Origin: Chimaeribacter coloradensis
GTDB taxonomy: Bacteria > Pseudomonadota > Gammaproteobacteria > Enterobacterales > Enterobacteriaceae
NCBI RefSeq assembly: GCF_002858715.1
Contig: NZ_PJZH01000022.1
Span: 1-61,503, forward strand
DNA: 61,503 bases
Direction: 5' to 3'
The notes beneath the pieces are model-generated. The model was not told where the DNA came from and ran no database searches. It saw only the letters and a list, made by a program, of their open reading frames with translations. How positions within the stretch are numbered: position 1 is the stretch's first letter; every line of letters starts with the position of its first letter. This document shows, piece after piece, positions 16,924 to 26,526 of this stretch. Made by a program: the position numbers and the translations under genes.

Positions 16924-18204
16924 ATGTATCAAAAAAAAGAAAGAAACTGGATATTAGGGTTATTTATACTCTCTCTAACTTATTTTCTCCTTTTCCTTCG
17001 CAGGCCAGATATTTTAACAAATGCTCAGTTTTGGGCAGAGGATGGTGTTATCTGGTATAAAAATGCGTATGAGAGTGGCGTGTTGAAATCAATTTTTTAC
17101 CCACAGAACGGATACTACCAAACTATCTCAAAAATAGTTGGTGGTCTTTCTATCTTTACCCCAATTGCTTACGCCCCGCTTCTTACCAATGCACTGGGAA
17201 TTCTAATCCGTGCTGCCGTGGTATGGTTCTTTTTAAGTAAAAGGTTCGACTTCCTTTCTCTGATACCACGAGTTTTCGTAGCGCTCTACTTTGTTCTAAT
17301 GCCTTATACTGATGAAGTTCATGCGAACATAACTAATGTCCATTGGTTTTTAGCTTTATACTCCTTAATGATCTTAATGGCTAATAAGAGTGAGAGTATA
17401 CTTTGGCGTTCTCATGATGTAATAATCTTATTCATCTCTTCTGTAAGCGGCCCATTTTCAGTTTTCTTATTACCATGTCTGGCACTAAAATACCTTTCAA
17501 TAGAAGGATTAAGCAATATACTTAATATAAATAAAATAATTAAATTTTTTAAATCCTCGCATCACACTATTATTCTTATAGGCGCAATTATTCAGATAAT
17601 TGCTATTCTGACATCATCTGAATCCTCTCGTTCATCTGCCCCTTTAGGCGCTGATTTATTAGTGCTTTCAAATATAATTTCCTCACGAGTAGTAGTCTCA
17701 ACTTTAGCTACAGAGAACATAAGCCTATTTTTTTGGGATACTCCTTTACTCTCTGTTTTAACTTCTTTTGTTTTTTTATCAGGGGTGATTCTGGTGATAA
17801 AAACTAGAGATTGGCGCCCAATATCACTCTTACTATTATCAACGCTTATTGTAGGTTTTAGCTTAGCCAAGCCGATGATTAGCCTTACTGAACCACAGTG
17901 GCCTATTCTTCGCTCTTACCTAGCAGATCAGCGTTATTTTGTTTTACCGCACATTACTATATTCACACTGATTGCTTTATTAAGCTTTAAAGCCTGCAAA
18001 AGCATTTACGCAAAAACCGCTTATATATTTATCTTTTCAATTACTATAGTTTTCTTAATTATTAAATTTTTCACCATCACTCCATTAACTGACCAGCATT
18101 GGAAAGAGAGTGCACGACGATTTAATATTGCATCGCCTGGAGACGTTGTAATTATGCCTATTACTCCGCCTGGCTGGGCCATTAAGATAACAAAAAAAGA
18201 ATAG
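16924..18204 (+). CDS. GtrC-like polytopic membrane glycosyltransferase (serotype-specific type)
   Basis: 426 aa with about ten to twelve membrane segments and a short C-terminal tail. Near the N-terminus FWAEDGVIW carries the acidic pair seen in many polytopic Gtr enzymes, on a periplasmic loop. Base composition is strikingly AT-rich, with long A/T runs and rare codons, against the GC-rich backbone including gtrA and gtrB. In gtr clusters the third gene is the variable one that adds the sugar to the O-antigen repeat. I infer that role from order; sequence identity to a named GtrC cannot be given. Confidence 0.75.
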   Translation: MYQKKERNWILGLFILSLTYFLLFLRRPDILTNAQFWAEDGVIWYKNAYESGVLKSIFYPQNGYYQTISKIVGGLSIFTPIAYAPLLTNALGILIRAAVVWFFLSKRFDFLSLIPRVFVALYFVLMPYTDEVHANITNVHWFLALYSLMILMANKSESILWRSHDVIILFISSVSGPFSVFLLPCLALKYLSIEGLSNILNINKIIKFFKSSHHTIILIGAIIQIIAILTSSESSRSSAPLGADLLVLSNIISSRVVVSTLATENISLFFWDTPLLSVLTSFVFLSGVILVIKTRDWRPISLLLLSTLIVGFSLAKPMISLTEPQWPILRSYLADQRYFVLPHITIFTLIALLSFKACKSIYAKTAYIFIFSITIVFLIIKFFTITPLTDQHWKESARRFNIASPGDVVIMPITPPGWAIKITKKE

Positions 18205-18217
18205 CATATATAAAAAG

Positions 18218-18248
18218 AAAGGCATGTTTTAAAACATGCCTTTCTTTT
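18218..18248. terminator. Terminator of the gtr cluster
   Basis: Perfect 26-nt palindrome: arms AAAGGCATGTTTT and its complement, followed by TTTCTTTTCT. It sits 14 nt past the gtrC stop and could also serve the convergent minus-strand gene. Confidence 0.9.
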
Positions 18249-18253
18249 CTCCT

Positions 18254-18520
18254 TTACCCTACCCGCCCCTGCACATGTTCGCGCAGGAAGATCACTTCTT
18301 CGCCCGGGCGGTATTTGCCGGGCTGGGCGGCGGGTTCGATGACGTCGGTGTCGGCGACCACCCCCACGTAGTGGCCGGCGTTCAGGCCGGTGATGCGCAC
18401 CACCAGCTGATGGCTCTCCGGCGGGGTGCCGGTGGGCACGGTGACCAGCAATACCCGGTCACCGCTTTGCGGTGCCGGGGTCAGCGGCGTCAGCGCGCGT
18501 TCAAACAGTTCTTCATCCAT
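18254..18520 (-). CDS. Small hypothetical protein
   Basis: 88 aa starting MDEELFERA, with AGGGGGA upstream. It is beta-rich in prediction by eye (DRVLLVTVP, HQLVVRITG, YVGVVADTD, EEVIFLREHV), with no signal peptide, membrane segment, Cys or His cluster. I recognise no family. It lies just downstream of and in line with the MscS gene (38 nt gap), so it may be cotranscribed. Confidence 0.6.
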   Translation of the reverse strand: MDEELFERALTPLTPAPQSGDRVLLVTVPTGTPPESHQLVVRITGLNAGHYVGVVADTDVIEPAAQPGKYRPGEEVIFLREHVQGRVG

Positions 18521-18558
18521 TCTCTTCCCCCTGTTGCGTTTCACAGGGCGGGGGCTGA

Positions 18559-19638
18559 TTATGCCGCTCTTTCAGCCTCCAGATCCTGCGGATAAATGAT
18601 CTGGCTGGGCAGCGCCAGCATGACGTTGATTTTTTCCAGCTCTTCCATGATGCGGATATTAATCTCCTGCTGAATGTCCATGTATTTATTATAGTCCGCC
18701 GAATTCACGATATGGACGACCTCAAAGAGCAGGCGGTCCTGGCCGAACGCGGAGAAGTGGGCGCGGTCGAAACGGGTATTCCCCACTTCGTTCACAATAT
18801 TTTTCACGATGCCGCCAATCTTGCGCAGTTTGCCCGGCGGGGTGTCGTTGGAAAGGCCGAAGGTAAAGACAATCCGACGCGTCTGCATCCGCTTGTAGTT
18901 GTGGATGGTCTGCTGAAGCAGAATGGTGTTGGCGCAGACGATCTGTTCGCCGCTCAGGCTGCGGATGCGGGTGGTTTTCAGGCCAATATGCTCAATGGTG
19001 CCGGAGACGTTGTTGAAGACCACGAAATCCCCGATCTCAAAGGGTTTATCAATGCCGATAGAGAGCGAGGCGAACATGTCACTCAACACGGTCTGTACCG
19101 CCAGCGCGATGGCAATCCCCCCTACCCCCAGGCTGGCCATAAAGGCGGTGATGTCCACGCCCGCATTCGCCAGAATCGACAGCAGCATCACGGACCAGAT
19201 CACCACCCGTAAAATTACTCCCACAATCACCAGCGTCACCGGGTTGCGCCGTGACCCCGGCGTATAGAGCAGTTTTTTCAGCCATGACTGCACCCCCTGA
19301 TCTATCCAGATGGCGATCTGCACTGCCAGCACCAGGAACCAGGCGTGAGAAAGAGTGCTGTATAACCGGTCTGACAGCCCCACAAACCGCAGGCTGAACA
19401 GGAAGGCGGCAAACAGGATCAAGATCCGTTTGGTCTTGCCGATCACTTCCGAAATAATGAGGTTGGCGTTGTTCTGTTTTTCATTTGCCCAGGCCAGCAT
19501 TCTTTTATGCAGAAAGCCGATGGCCTTGGTGATGACCAGGTAGGTCACCAGCGTGACGCCCACGACAATGGCGACATCCGTCCAGAATGGTAACGACATA
19601 AATAGCCTGACGTAGTTAATATCCTGAATCGCTTCCAT
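18559..19638 (-). CDS. MscS-family mechanosensitive channel
   Basis: 359 aa. Four N-terminal to mid hydrophobic segments are followed by the MscS pore helix (GVDITAFMASLGVGGIAIALAVQ), rich in Gly/Ala as expected, then the beta domain (IEIGDFVVFNNVSGTIEHIGLKTT-like sequence, about 210-240) and the C-terminal alpha/beta domain. It should open under hypo-osmotic stress in the inner membrane. GAGGG precedes the ATG. It is longer than MscS itself by extra N-terminal helices; the paralogue class is not certain. Confidence 0.88.
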   Translation of the reverse strand: MEAIQDINYVRLFMSLPFWTDVAIVVGVTLVTYLVITKAIGFLHKRMLAWANEKQNNANLIISEVIGKTKRILILFAAFLFSLRFVGLSDRLYSTLSHAWFLVLAVQIAIWIDQGVQSWLKKLLYTPGSRRNPVTLVIVGVILRVVIWSVMLLSILANAGVDITAFMASLGVGGIAIALAVQTVLSDMFASLSIGIDKPFEIGDFVVFNNVSGTIEHIGLKTTRIRSLSGEQIVCANTILLQQTIHNYKRMQTRRIVFTFGLSNDTPPGKLRKIGGIVKNIVNEVGNTRFDRAHFSAFGQDRLLFEVVHIVNSADYNKYMDIQQEINIRIMEELEKINVMLALPSQIIYPQDLEAERAA

Positions 19639-19850
19639 TATTCCCTCGGTTTTATCAAAAAAACACAGCAGCCATCCAGTATAGTCCAGTAACCGGCTGC
19701 CTGCCCGGCCGCCTCCGCCCCATTAAAAGCGCCCCGGATGACAGAAAGATGACCGCCCGGCCGGCGGGGAGTGGCGCTTCGCCTTCAGGCAGGCCCGATT
19801 ATGGTTTACCATAGAGGGAGACGCCTTCACGCCTTAAACAGAGAGTCTCA

Positions 19851-21281
19851 GTGAAAAAAGAACCCCAGCAGCCCACCTTCTACATCCACGATTATGAAAC
19901 CTTCGGCAAAAGCCCGTGGCGTGACCGCGCCGCGCAGTTCGCCGGGGTGCGCACCGACATGGACTTCAACATCATCGAAGAGCCGCTGGTGATCTACTGC
20001 CGCCCGGCCGATGACTACCTGCCTGAGCCGGAAGCGGTGATGATCACCGGCATCACCCCGCAACACGCGCGGGCGCAGGGGCTGCCGGAGGCGGAATTTA
20101 TCCGCCGCATCCATGAGGCTTTCAGCGTGCCGGAGACCTGCATCATGGGGTACAACAACATCCGCTTTGATGATGAGGTGACGCGCAACCTGCTCTACCG
20201 CAACTTCTATGATCCGTACGCCTACAGCTGGCAGAACGGCAACTCCCGCTGGGACCTGCTCGACGTGATGCGCGCCTGCTACGCCCTGCGCCCCGGGGGC
20301 ATCGAGTGGCCGGAGAATGAGGAGGGCTTCCCCAGCTTTAAACTGGAGCACCTGACCAAAGCCAACGGCGTGGAGCATACCCACGCGCACGATGCGATGT
20401 CTGACGTGTACGCCACCATCGCGATGGCGAAAAAGGTGAAAGAGGCGCAGCCGCGGCTGTTCAACTTCCTGCTGACCCACCGCAGCAAAAACAAGCTGAT
20501 GACGCTGATTGACATCCCGCAGATGGCGCCGCTGGTGCACGTCTCCGGCATGTTCGGCGCAGCGCGCGGCAACACCAGCTGGATCGCACCGCTGGCGTGG
20601 CACCCGGAGAACAAAAACGCGCTGATTGTCTGCGATCTGGCCGGGGACATGTCACCGCTGCTGGAGCTGGACGCCGACGCGCTGCGTGAGCGGCTCTATA
20701 CCCGCCGCGATAACCTGTCCGGCGGCCAGGCCCCGGTGCCGCTGAAGCTGGTGCACATCAACAAGTGCCCGGTGCTGGCCCCGGCCAAAACCCTGCTGCC
20801 GGAAACTGCCGGGCGGCTGGGCATCGACCGTGAGCGCTGCCTCGCCAACCTGCAACTGCTGCGGGATAACCCGCAGGTGCGGGAGAAAGTGGTGGCACTG
20901 TATGCCGAGGCGGAGCCGTTCAACGGCAGTGATGACGTGGACGGCAAACTCTATGACGGCTTCTTCAGCGACGCCGACCGCACCACCATGACCATCATCC
21001 GCCAGACTGACCCACAAAACCTGCCGGCGCTGGACCTGACCTTCCAGGACCCGCGCATGGAGGCGCTGCTGTTCCGCTTCCGCGCCCGCAACTACCCGGC
21101 GACCCTGGATGACGCCGAGCAGCAGCGCTGGTTGCAGCACCGCCGCGACGCCCTCAGCCCTGAGCGGGTGCAGCGCTACCTCCAGGAGCTGGAGGAGCTG
21201 TATAACCTGCACGAAGGGGACAAGGAGAAGCTGGCGCTGCTGAAAGCGCTGTACGACTATGGTCGTGAACTGGCGGGCTGA
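19851..21281 (+). CDS. sbcB: Exonuclease I (SbcB)
   Basis: 476 aa, the size of E. coli ExoI. It degrades single-stranded DNA 3' to 5' and takes part in recombination and mismatch repair. DEDDh exonuclease residues are visible: HDYETFG (Asp, Glu), YNNIRFDDEV (Asp) and EHTHAHDAMSDVYA (His, Asp). SH3-like and C-terminal helical domains follow. The start is GTG behind AGAGAG. The final codons (GRELAG, stop) form the first unit of a tandem DNA repeat. Confidence 0.95.
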   Translation: MKKEPQQPTFYIHDYETFGKSPWRDRAAQFAGVRTDMDFNIIEEPLVIYCRPADDYLPEPEAVMITGITPQHARAQGLPEAEFIRRIHEAFSVPETCIMGYNNIRFDDEVTRNLLYRNFYDPYAYSWQNGNSRWDLLDVMRACYALRPGGIEWPENEEGFPSFKLEHLTKANGVEHTHAHDAMSDVYATIAMAKKVKEAQPRLFNFLLTHRSKNKLMTLIDIPQMAPLVHVSGMFGAARGNTSWIAPLAWHPENKNALIVCDLAGDMSPLLELDADALRERLYTRRDNLSGGQAPVPLKLVHINKCPVLAPAKTLLPETAGRLGIDRERCLANLQLLRDNPQVREKVVALYAEAEPFNGSDDVDGKLYDGFFSDADRTTMTIIRQTDPQNLPALDLTFQDPRMEALLFRFRARNYPATLDDAEQQRWLQHRRDALSPERVQRYLQELEELYNLHEGDKEKLALLKALYDYGRELAG

Positions 21282-21389
21282 CGCCGCCAGAGGGGTCGTG
21301 AACTGGCGGGCTGACGCCGCCAGGGGCCGTGAACCGGCGGGCTGACGCCGCCAGAGGGGCCGTGAACCGGCGGGCTGAGGCCGCCGCGC
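21261..21389 (+). repeat. Tandem repeat arising from the sbcB 3' end
   Basis: Four units of 31-33 nt beginning GGTCGTGAACTGGCGGGC: 21261-21293, 21294-21324, 21325-21357 and 21358-21389. The first unit encodes the last six SbcB residues and its stop. Later copies accumulate T-to-C and indel changes, and the fourth is partial. Each unit contains a GGCGG..CCGCC potential hairpin. Confidence 0.85.
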
Positions 21390-21403
21390 CCGGTCACAGA
21401 AAC

Positions 21404-21433
21404 AAAAAAGCCAGACCGGAGTCTGGCTTTTTT
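21404..21433. terminator. Bidirectional terminator between sbcB and puuP
   Basis: AAAAAGCCAGAC and GTCTGGCTTTTTT flank a 4-nt loop, with A-tract left and T-tract right, between convergent genes. Confidence 0.92.
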
Positions 21434-21449
21434 ATTGCCTGAAGGAGGG

Positions 21450-22835
21450 TTACGCCATCTCGTCGGCGGCATCCTCTTCCATCTGCGGCGGGGATTTTCT
21501 GAAGAAGCGGGTGATGTACGCCAGGTAGGCCAGACCCACCGCGCCCCATGCCAGCCCCAGATACATGGAGCTCGCTTCCAGGTTCAGCCACAGTGCGCCC
21601 ACCGTCAGCGCGCCGATCACCGGCAGCACCAGGTAGTGCAGCACATCCTTCGCGGTTTTGTTGCGCTGCTCGCGGATGAAGAACTGCGAGATCACCGACA
21701 GGTTCACAAAGGTAAAGGCGACCAGCGCACCAAAGTTAATCAGCGCGGTGGCGGTTACCAGATCGAACCAGACGGCAGAGAGCGCCACCGCCCCCACCAG
21801 CACCACGTTAAAGGTCGGGGTGCGCCATTTCGGGTGGACGTAACCGAAGATCTTCTGCGAGAAGACACCGTCACGGCCCATCACGTACAGCAGGCGGGAT
21901 ACCCCGGCGTGTGCGGCCATGCCGGACGCCAGCACCGTGACGCAGGAGAAGCAGAGGATCACAGACTGGAAGAACTTACCGGCCACATACAGCATGATCT
22001 CCGGCTGCGACGCGTCCGGGTCCTTGAAGCGCGAGATGTCCGGGAAGTAGAGCTGCAGGAAGTAAGAGACCACGATAAAGATGATGCCGCCAATCAGCGC
22101 AGTCAGGAAAATCGCGCGCGGGATCACTTTCGCCGCGTTCGGCGTCTCTTCAGAGAGCGAGCTGATGCCGTCAAAGCCCAGGAAAGAGAAGCAGAGGATG
22201 GTCGCCCCGGTGATCATCGGCACCACGTGCGCATTCTCAGACCAGAACGGCTTGGTGCTCACCAGCTGGCCGGTGCCCTCACCCTGGTACACGCCGTGGA
22301 TCAGCAGGCCCAGGAACACCACCATGATCGCCACCTGCACCACCACGATAAAGCTGTTGAGGTTGGCCACCAGCTTGATGCCGCGCAGGTTGAAGAAGGT
22401 CATCAGCCCTACCAGCGCCACCACGAAGATCCAGGACGGCACGCCCGGGAAGATCGCTTCCAGGTAGATTTTCGCCAGCAGGATGTTGATCATCGGCATG
22501 AACAGGTAGTCCAGCAGCGATGACCAGCCCACCATAAAGCCGACGTGCGGGCTGATGGCTTTCTGGGCGTAGGTGTAGGCGGAACCGGCCGAGGAGAAGC
22601 GCTGCACCAGTTTGCCGTAGCTGACGGCGGTAAACAGCACGGCAATCAGCGCAAAGGCGTAGGCGGTCGCGACATGGCCGTCGGTCAGGCCGGTCACGAT
22701 GCCGAAGGTATCAAAAATGGTCATCGGCTGCAGATAGGCAAGGCCCATCATCACCACCTGAACCAAGGTCAGGGTTTTGTGCAGCTTCACGCGCTGCGCG
22801 GCCGCCGGTGCGGCTGCCATTACATCAGCAGACAT
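21450..22835 (-). CDS. puuP: Putrescine importer PuuP (APC family)
   Basis: 461 aa, twelve-helix amino acid/polyamine permease, proton-driven import of putrescine. The N-terminal region [24 protein letters not shown] and [17 protein letters not shown] are typical of the PuuP branch. GGGAGGG precedes the ATG. It lies 506 nt downstream of puuA on the same strand with a terminator between, whereas in E. coli puuP and puuA are adjacent. Confidence 0.9.
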   Translation of the reverse strand: MSADVMAAAPAAAQRVKLHKTLTLVQVVMMGLAYLQPMTIFDTFGIVTGLTDGHVATAYAFALIAVLFTAVSYGKLVQRFSSAGSAYTYAQKAISPHVGFMVGWSSLLDYLFMPMINILLAKIYLEAIFPGVPSWIFVVALVGLMTFFNLRGIKLVANLNSFIVVVQVAIMVVFLGLLIHGVYQGEGTGQLVSTKPFWSENAHVVPMITGATILCFSFLGFDGISSLSEETPNAAKVIPRAIFLTALIGGIIFIVVSYFLQLYFPDISRFKDPDASQPEIMLYVAGKFFQSVILCFSCVTVLASGMAAHAGVSRLLYVMGRDGVFSQKIFGYVHPKWRTPTFNVVLVGAVALSAVWFDLVTATALINFGALVAFTFVNLSVISQFFIREQRNKTAKDVLHYLVLPVIGALTVGALWLNLEASSMYLGLAWGAVGLAYLAYITRFFRKSPPQMEEDAADEMA

Positions 22836-23176
22836 GGCGCAGCCCTCCCTGAACGAGAGAAGCGTGTACAGCGCCCGGCATTACCGGCCTGGGGTATTCA
22901 TACAGAGGAAACTGGGGTGACGCCGCATGGCGGGTCCGGCACAACCTGGCGCGATTTTCCTGGCTATGACCACAGCAGACGCCGGCGGGCACCGGCACGA
23001 ACATTACACTTTGCCCCATCTTTCATTTCCTCATAGTGGCGACCGGTAGAGTTTGGGGTCGCACACGGACTGGTTTGATTATCTATCCGGATCGAAGCCC
23101 GGCCTCTTGATATGTAAAAACGCCCTGAACATCAGGACGCACATGTTGCACAAATGGTTTGTACGGCATTGAATGC

Positions 23177-23211
23177 AAAAAAATAACCGACGCCTGAAGC
23201 GTCGGTTATTT
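23177..23211 (-). terminator. Minus-strand terminator between puuA and puuP
   Basis: AATAACCGACGC / GCGTCGGTTATT stem of 12 bp with a 5-nt loop. On the minus strand it runs into TTTTTTTG. It separates puuA from puuP, so puuP may need its own promoter in 22836-23176, a stretch without ORF. Confidence 0.85.
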
Positions 23212-23341
23212 GCAAGCGGCGTATTCTGCCCGAGGGGGGCAGAGATCTCAAGATCCGGAGACCTTCTGACACACATTCTTTCAATTCGTGTAAAAAACAG
23301 CCAGCGGGTGCTTTTTTCTCTTTTCGTCTGTGTTCAGCCCG

Positions 23342-24760
23342 TCAGGCGTTTTTCAGCATCCAGTCGATCTCAGTTTCCGTGACCAGCCGCTCAAATTGCA
23401 GCAGCTCGTCCGATTTACAGGTGTGGTAGACGTGGCAGAAGCGTTCGCCGAGATAGCGTTTCAGCGGCGTCTGCGCCTCGAACTCATACAGGGCGTCACT
23501 CTGGCGGATCGGCAACGGCACGCCCTCCTGCTCCAGCCCGTTCCCGGTGACCGGCTCCGGCAGCGGCAGGTCGTTGTCCAGCCCGTGCAGCATCCCGGCC
23601 AGCACCGTCGCGACGACCAGATAGGGGTTGGCATCCGCGCCCGCGATGCGGTATTCCACACGGTGGCTGGCCGGGTCACCGCAGGGGATGCGCAGCGCCA
23701 CAGTACGGTTATTGTGGCCCCAGGAGGCCTGGTGCGCCACATACTTACCCGGCTGGAAACGGCGGTAGGCGTTGACGTTCGGTGCCAGCAGCGCCATCGA
23801 GGCGGGCATCAGGTCAATCATCCCGGCCAGCGCGCGTTTCAGCAGGGCGGAGTCTTCGCCGTCTGCGTCGGCAAACAGGTTTTTGCCCTGCCCGTCCACC
23901 ATGCTGACATGGATGTGCATCCCGCTGCCGGCATACTCTTCATAGGGTTTCGCCATAAAGGTGGCGTGCAGGTGATGGTTTTCCGCCACCTGGCGCACCA
24001 GGCGTTTCAGCGCCAGCGCATCATCACAGGCGCGCAGGACGTTGTCAGTGTGTTGCAGGTTAATCTCAAACTGGCCGGGCGACGACTCCGCCACCGCGCC
24101 GTCCGCCGGCAGGTGCTGCATCTGCGCCAGGGCGTCGATGTCGCTCAGAACGTTGGCGAAGTGGTTCAGGTTGTCGACGGAGTAGACCTGGGTCTGGATG
24201 TTACGCTCCTGGGTGCCGGGGGCGCACGGCGGTTGCAGGTAGCCTTCGCTGTCGCGCTGGCGGTCAATCAGATAGAACTCCAGCTCTACCGCTACTACCG
24301 GGAAAAGCCCGCGGCGGCGCAATGCCTGCCAGACATTATTCAGGACATTCCGGGGTTCAACGTCAAAGGGAGTGCCCTCTTCGTCCAGCATGGTCAGCAG
24401 CAGCTGGCCGATGTGCTCCGGGTCCGCGGCAGACGGCACCAGCGTGCCCGGGATCGGCATACAGACGTTGTCCGGCTCGCCGAGTGCCTGGCCCAGCCCG
24501 GCCTCTTCGACCACATTGCCGAGGATGTCCATTGCGAATACGGATGAGGGGAAATAGCAGCCTTTTTCAAGCCTTTTCAACGCAGAGACAGGGATTCGTT
24601 TACCGCGGAAACTACCATTGAGATCGGTGAGGAGGATGTCGACGTGCTGAGTTAAGGGGTGGCGTTCCAAGTATTGTTCGACTTCACGTTGGAACGCGCT
24701 ACTTCGTCTCTCTTCGCTGTGCTGAGCGAACTTTTCAACTTCTACCAGATTGGTTTGCAT
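23342..24760 (-). CDS. puuA: Gamma-glutamylputrescine synthetase PuuA
   Basis: 472 aa, the same length as E. coli PuuA, glutamine synthetase fold. It ligates glutamate to putrescine with ATP, the first step of the glutamylated putrescine pathway. Catalytic-domain motifs include FYLIDRQRDSEG, GSGMHIHVS, PNVNAYRRFQPGKY, and the Glu/Arg-rich NRTVALRIPCG. AGGTGATTT lies before the ATG. It is divergent from puuD with CRP- and PuuR-like sites between them. Confidence 0.94.
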   Translation of the reverse strand: MQTNLVEVEKFAQHSEERRSSAFQREVEQYLERHPLTQHVDILLTDLNGSFRGKRIPVSALKRLEKGCYFPSSVFAMDILGNVVEEAGLGQALGEPDNVCMPIPGTLVPSAADPEHIGQLLLTMLDEEGTPFDVEPRNVLNNVWQALRRRGLFPVVAVELEFYLIDRQRDSEGYLQPPCAPGTQERNIQTQVYSVDNLNHFANVLSDIDALAQMQHLPADGAVAESSPGQFEINLQHTDNVLRACDDALALKRLVRQVAENHHLHATFMAKPYEEYAGSGMHIHVSMVDGQGKNLFADADGEDSALLKRALAGMIDLMPASMALLAPNVNAYRRFQPGKYVAHQASWGHNNRTVALRIPCGDPASHRVEYRIAGADANPYLVVATVLAGMLHGLDNDLPLPEPVTGNGLEQEGVPLPIRQSDALYEFEAQTPLKRYLGERFCHVYHTCKSDELLQFERLVTETEIDWMLKNA

Positions 24761-24852
24761 AAATCACCTGCCGTTGTGAGATTCCGGCGCCGCCCAAAGA
24801 AAGGGCCACCCGCGCCTTTAACTGATTGTTTTCAAAACCGGGATCCTGTCTG

Positions 24853-24868
24853 GGTGAGCGGGTTCACA
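24853..24868. promoter_or_regulatory. Candidate CRP site in the puuA/puuD intergenic region
   Basis: GGTGAGCGGGTTCACA matches TGTGA-N6-TCACA in 9 of 10 positions. It lies about 95 nt upstream of the puuA start. Confidence 0.45.
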
Positions 24869-24969
24869 TGCTCAAAATTTACACCGTCTGTTAGAAACAT
24901 AGCCCCATCATCTTTGTTTTGCAAATGTTATAGGATGGTTTGAATATTAACCAAGCGGCTGCTAAATTG

Positions 24970-24984
24970 ATAAAATAATGACCA
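24970..24984 (+). promoter_or_regulatory. Candidate PuuR operator
   Basis: ATAAAATAATGACCA matches 12 of 15 positions of the E. coli PuuR recognition sequence AAAATATAATGAACA as I recall it. It is about 60 nt upstream of the puuD start and in the divergent promoter region, where PuuR would be expected to act. Confidence 0.45.
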
Positions 24985-25043
24985 GGATGTCAAAAAAGCA
25001 GCGTTTTTTGGCAGAAATTTAGTCCAGTCTGCGAGGTCGAGTA

Positions 25044-25826
25044 ATGGGCAATATATTTAACAGACCAGTTGTTGGCGTGGTTATGTGCCGGGAATGTATA
25101 GAGGGGCATTACACACAAACCGTTGAAGAGAAATACCTTGATGCCGTGTTTGCCGCGGGCGGCCTGCCGGTGGCGCTGCCGCAGGTGCTGGCGACGCAGC
25201 CCTATGCGCTTGACAGCGTGGTGGCCCGGCTGGATGGCGTCTTTCTGACCGGCAGCCCGAGTAATATCGAGCCGCACCACTATGGCGAAGAGGGCATTGA
25301 AGAGTGGAACGACCCGGGGCGCGACAAGCTGGCCCTGACCCTGATCCGCAGCATGCTCGACCAGCGCCTGCCGCTGTTCGCTGCCTGCCGCGGGATGCAG
25401 GAGCTGGTGGTGGCCACCGGCGGCGCGCTGCACCGGCAGGTGCACAATGAGCCGGGCTTTATGGACCACCGGGAAGATCTGTCGCAGTCCCCGGATATTC
25501 AGTACGGCCCGGCGCACCCGGTGATCGTTGAGCCGGGCGGCCTGCTGGAATCACTGTTGCCGGGCACCCCGCTGTTTGAGGTGAATTCGCTGCACGGCCA
25601 GGGCACACGGCGGCTCAGCCCGTCACTGCGCGTGGAAGCCAGCGCGCCGGACGGCCTGGTGGAGGCGGTCAGTGTACGTGACCACCCGTTCGCCCTGGGG
25701 GTGCAGTGGCATCCGGAATGGCGCATCGAGGAGAACCCGGTATCGCGCCAATTGTTTGAGGCCTTTATTTGCGCGTGCCGCGACGCCATGGTCGAAGAGC
25801 GCGCCGTGCAGGAAACCATCCTATGA
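25044..25826 (+). CDS. puuD: Gamma-glutamyl-gamma-aminobutyrate hydrolase PuuD
   Basis: 260 aa, class I glutamine amidotransferase-like hydrolase that splits gamma-Glu-GABA into glutamate and GABA. The nucleophile Cys115 is in FAACRGMQ and the His/Glu pair in QWHPEW (His223, Glu225), each one residue shifted from E. coli PuuD. It is the first gene of the rightward puu operon. Its stop overlaps the puuR start (ATGA). Confidence 0.94.
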   Translation: MGNIFNRPVVGVVMCRECIEGHYTQTVEEKYLDAVFAAGGLPVALPQVLATQPYALDSVVARLDGVFLTGSPSNIEPHHYGEEGIEEWNDPGRDKLALTLIRSMLDQRLPLFAACRGMQELVVATGGALHRQVHNEPGFMDHREDLSQSPDIQYGPAHPVIVEPGGLLESLLPGTPLFEVNSLHGQGTRRLSPSLRVEASAPDGLVEAVSVRDHPFALGVQWHPEWRIEENPVSRQLFEAFICACRDAMVEERAVQETIL

Positions 25827-26380
25827 GTGAAGTCAGCTCGGCACCCGGGCGGCGGCTGTCACAGCTGCGCCAGCAACTGGGGTTGTCACAGCGCCGGGCG
25901 GCCGAACTGGCCGGCCTGACCCACAGCGCCATCAGCACCATTGAGCAGGATAAGGTCAGCCCGGCCATCAGCACGCTGCAAAAGCTGCTGACGGTGTATG
26001 GGTTGTCGATGGCGGAGTTCTTTACCGATGAGGAGCGTCTGACCGCCCCACAGGTGGTGATTGAGCCGGAGAGCCTGATTGAGATCGGCAGCCAGGGCGT
26101 CTCCATGAAACTGGTGCACAACGGCAACCCGATGCGTGCACTGGCGATGCTGCTGGAGACCTACGAGCCGGGCAGCAGCACCGGCGAGAAGATCCGCCAC
26201 CAGGGTGAAGAGGTCGGCACCCTGCTGGAGGGGGAAATTGTGTTAACGGTAAACGGCCAACAGTTCCCGCTGCGCGCCGGGCAGAGCTACACCATCAATA
26301 CCGGCATGGCGCACAGCTTCAGTAACCTGTCGGCGCGGGTGTGCCGCATCATCAGCGCCCACACCCCGACGACGTTTTAG
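25823..26380 (+). CDS. puuR: PuuR, HTH-cupin repressor of putrescine utilisation
   Basis: 185 aa, the same length as E. coli PuuR. An N-terminal XRE helix-turn-helix (about 10-65: LRQQLGLSQRRAAELAGLTHSAIS) is followed by a C-terminal cupin domain (about 110-180: HQGEEVGTLLEGEIVLTVNG). It represses the puu genes until putrescine binds. The start overlaps the puuD stop. Confidence 0.94.
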   Translation: MSEVSSAPGRRLSQLRQQLGLSQRRAAELAGLTHSAISTIEQDKVSPAISTLQKLLTVYGLSMAEFFTDEERLTAPQVVIEPESLIEIGSQGVSMKLVHNGNPMRALAMLLETYEPGSSTGEKIRHQGEEVGTLLEGEIVLTVNGQQFPLRAGQSYTINTGMAHSFSNLSARVCRIISAHTPTTF

Positions 26381-26526
26381 CGGTCTCTCCGCAGGCAGTG
26401 GCACAGTAATTGCTTTATTTCCTTGCCATCTACGGTGTTAACCCCCGCAGTGTGGGAACCCCGGCCTGAGGTCGCCGCGTTCCCCTGTGGGCAGTATGCA
26501 CACCGGGCCTGTATAAGGAGAAGGAT
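26381..26526 (+). other. Gap between puuR and puuB where puuC is found in E. coli
   Basis: 146 nt with no ORF and no aldehyde dehydrogenase remnant that I can read. Only AAGGAGAAGG before puuB is functional-looking. puuC is therefore absent from this operon. Confidence 0.6.

Noticed and set aside
22825..23276. Short frames between puuP and puuA
   Set aside because: No ribosome sites, atypical composition, and a strong terminator runs through the region.
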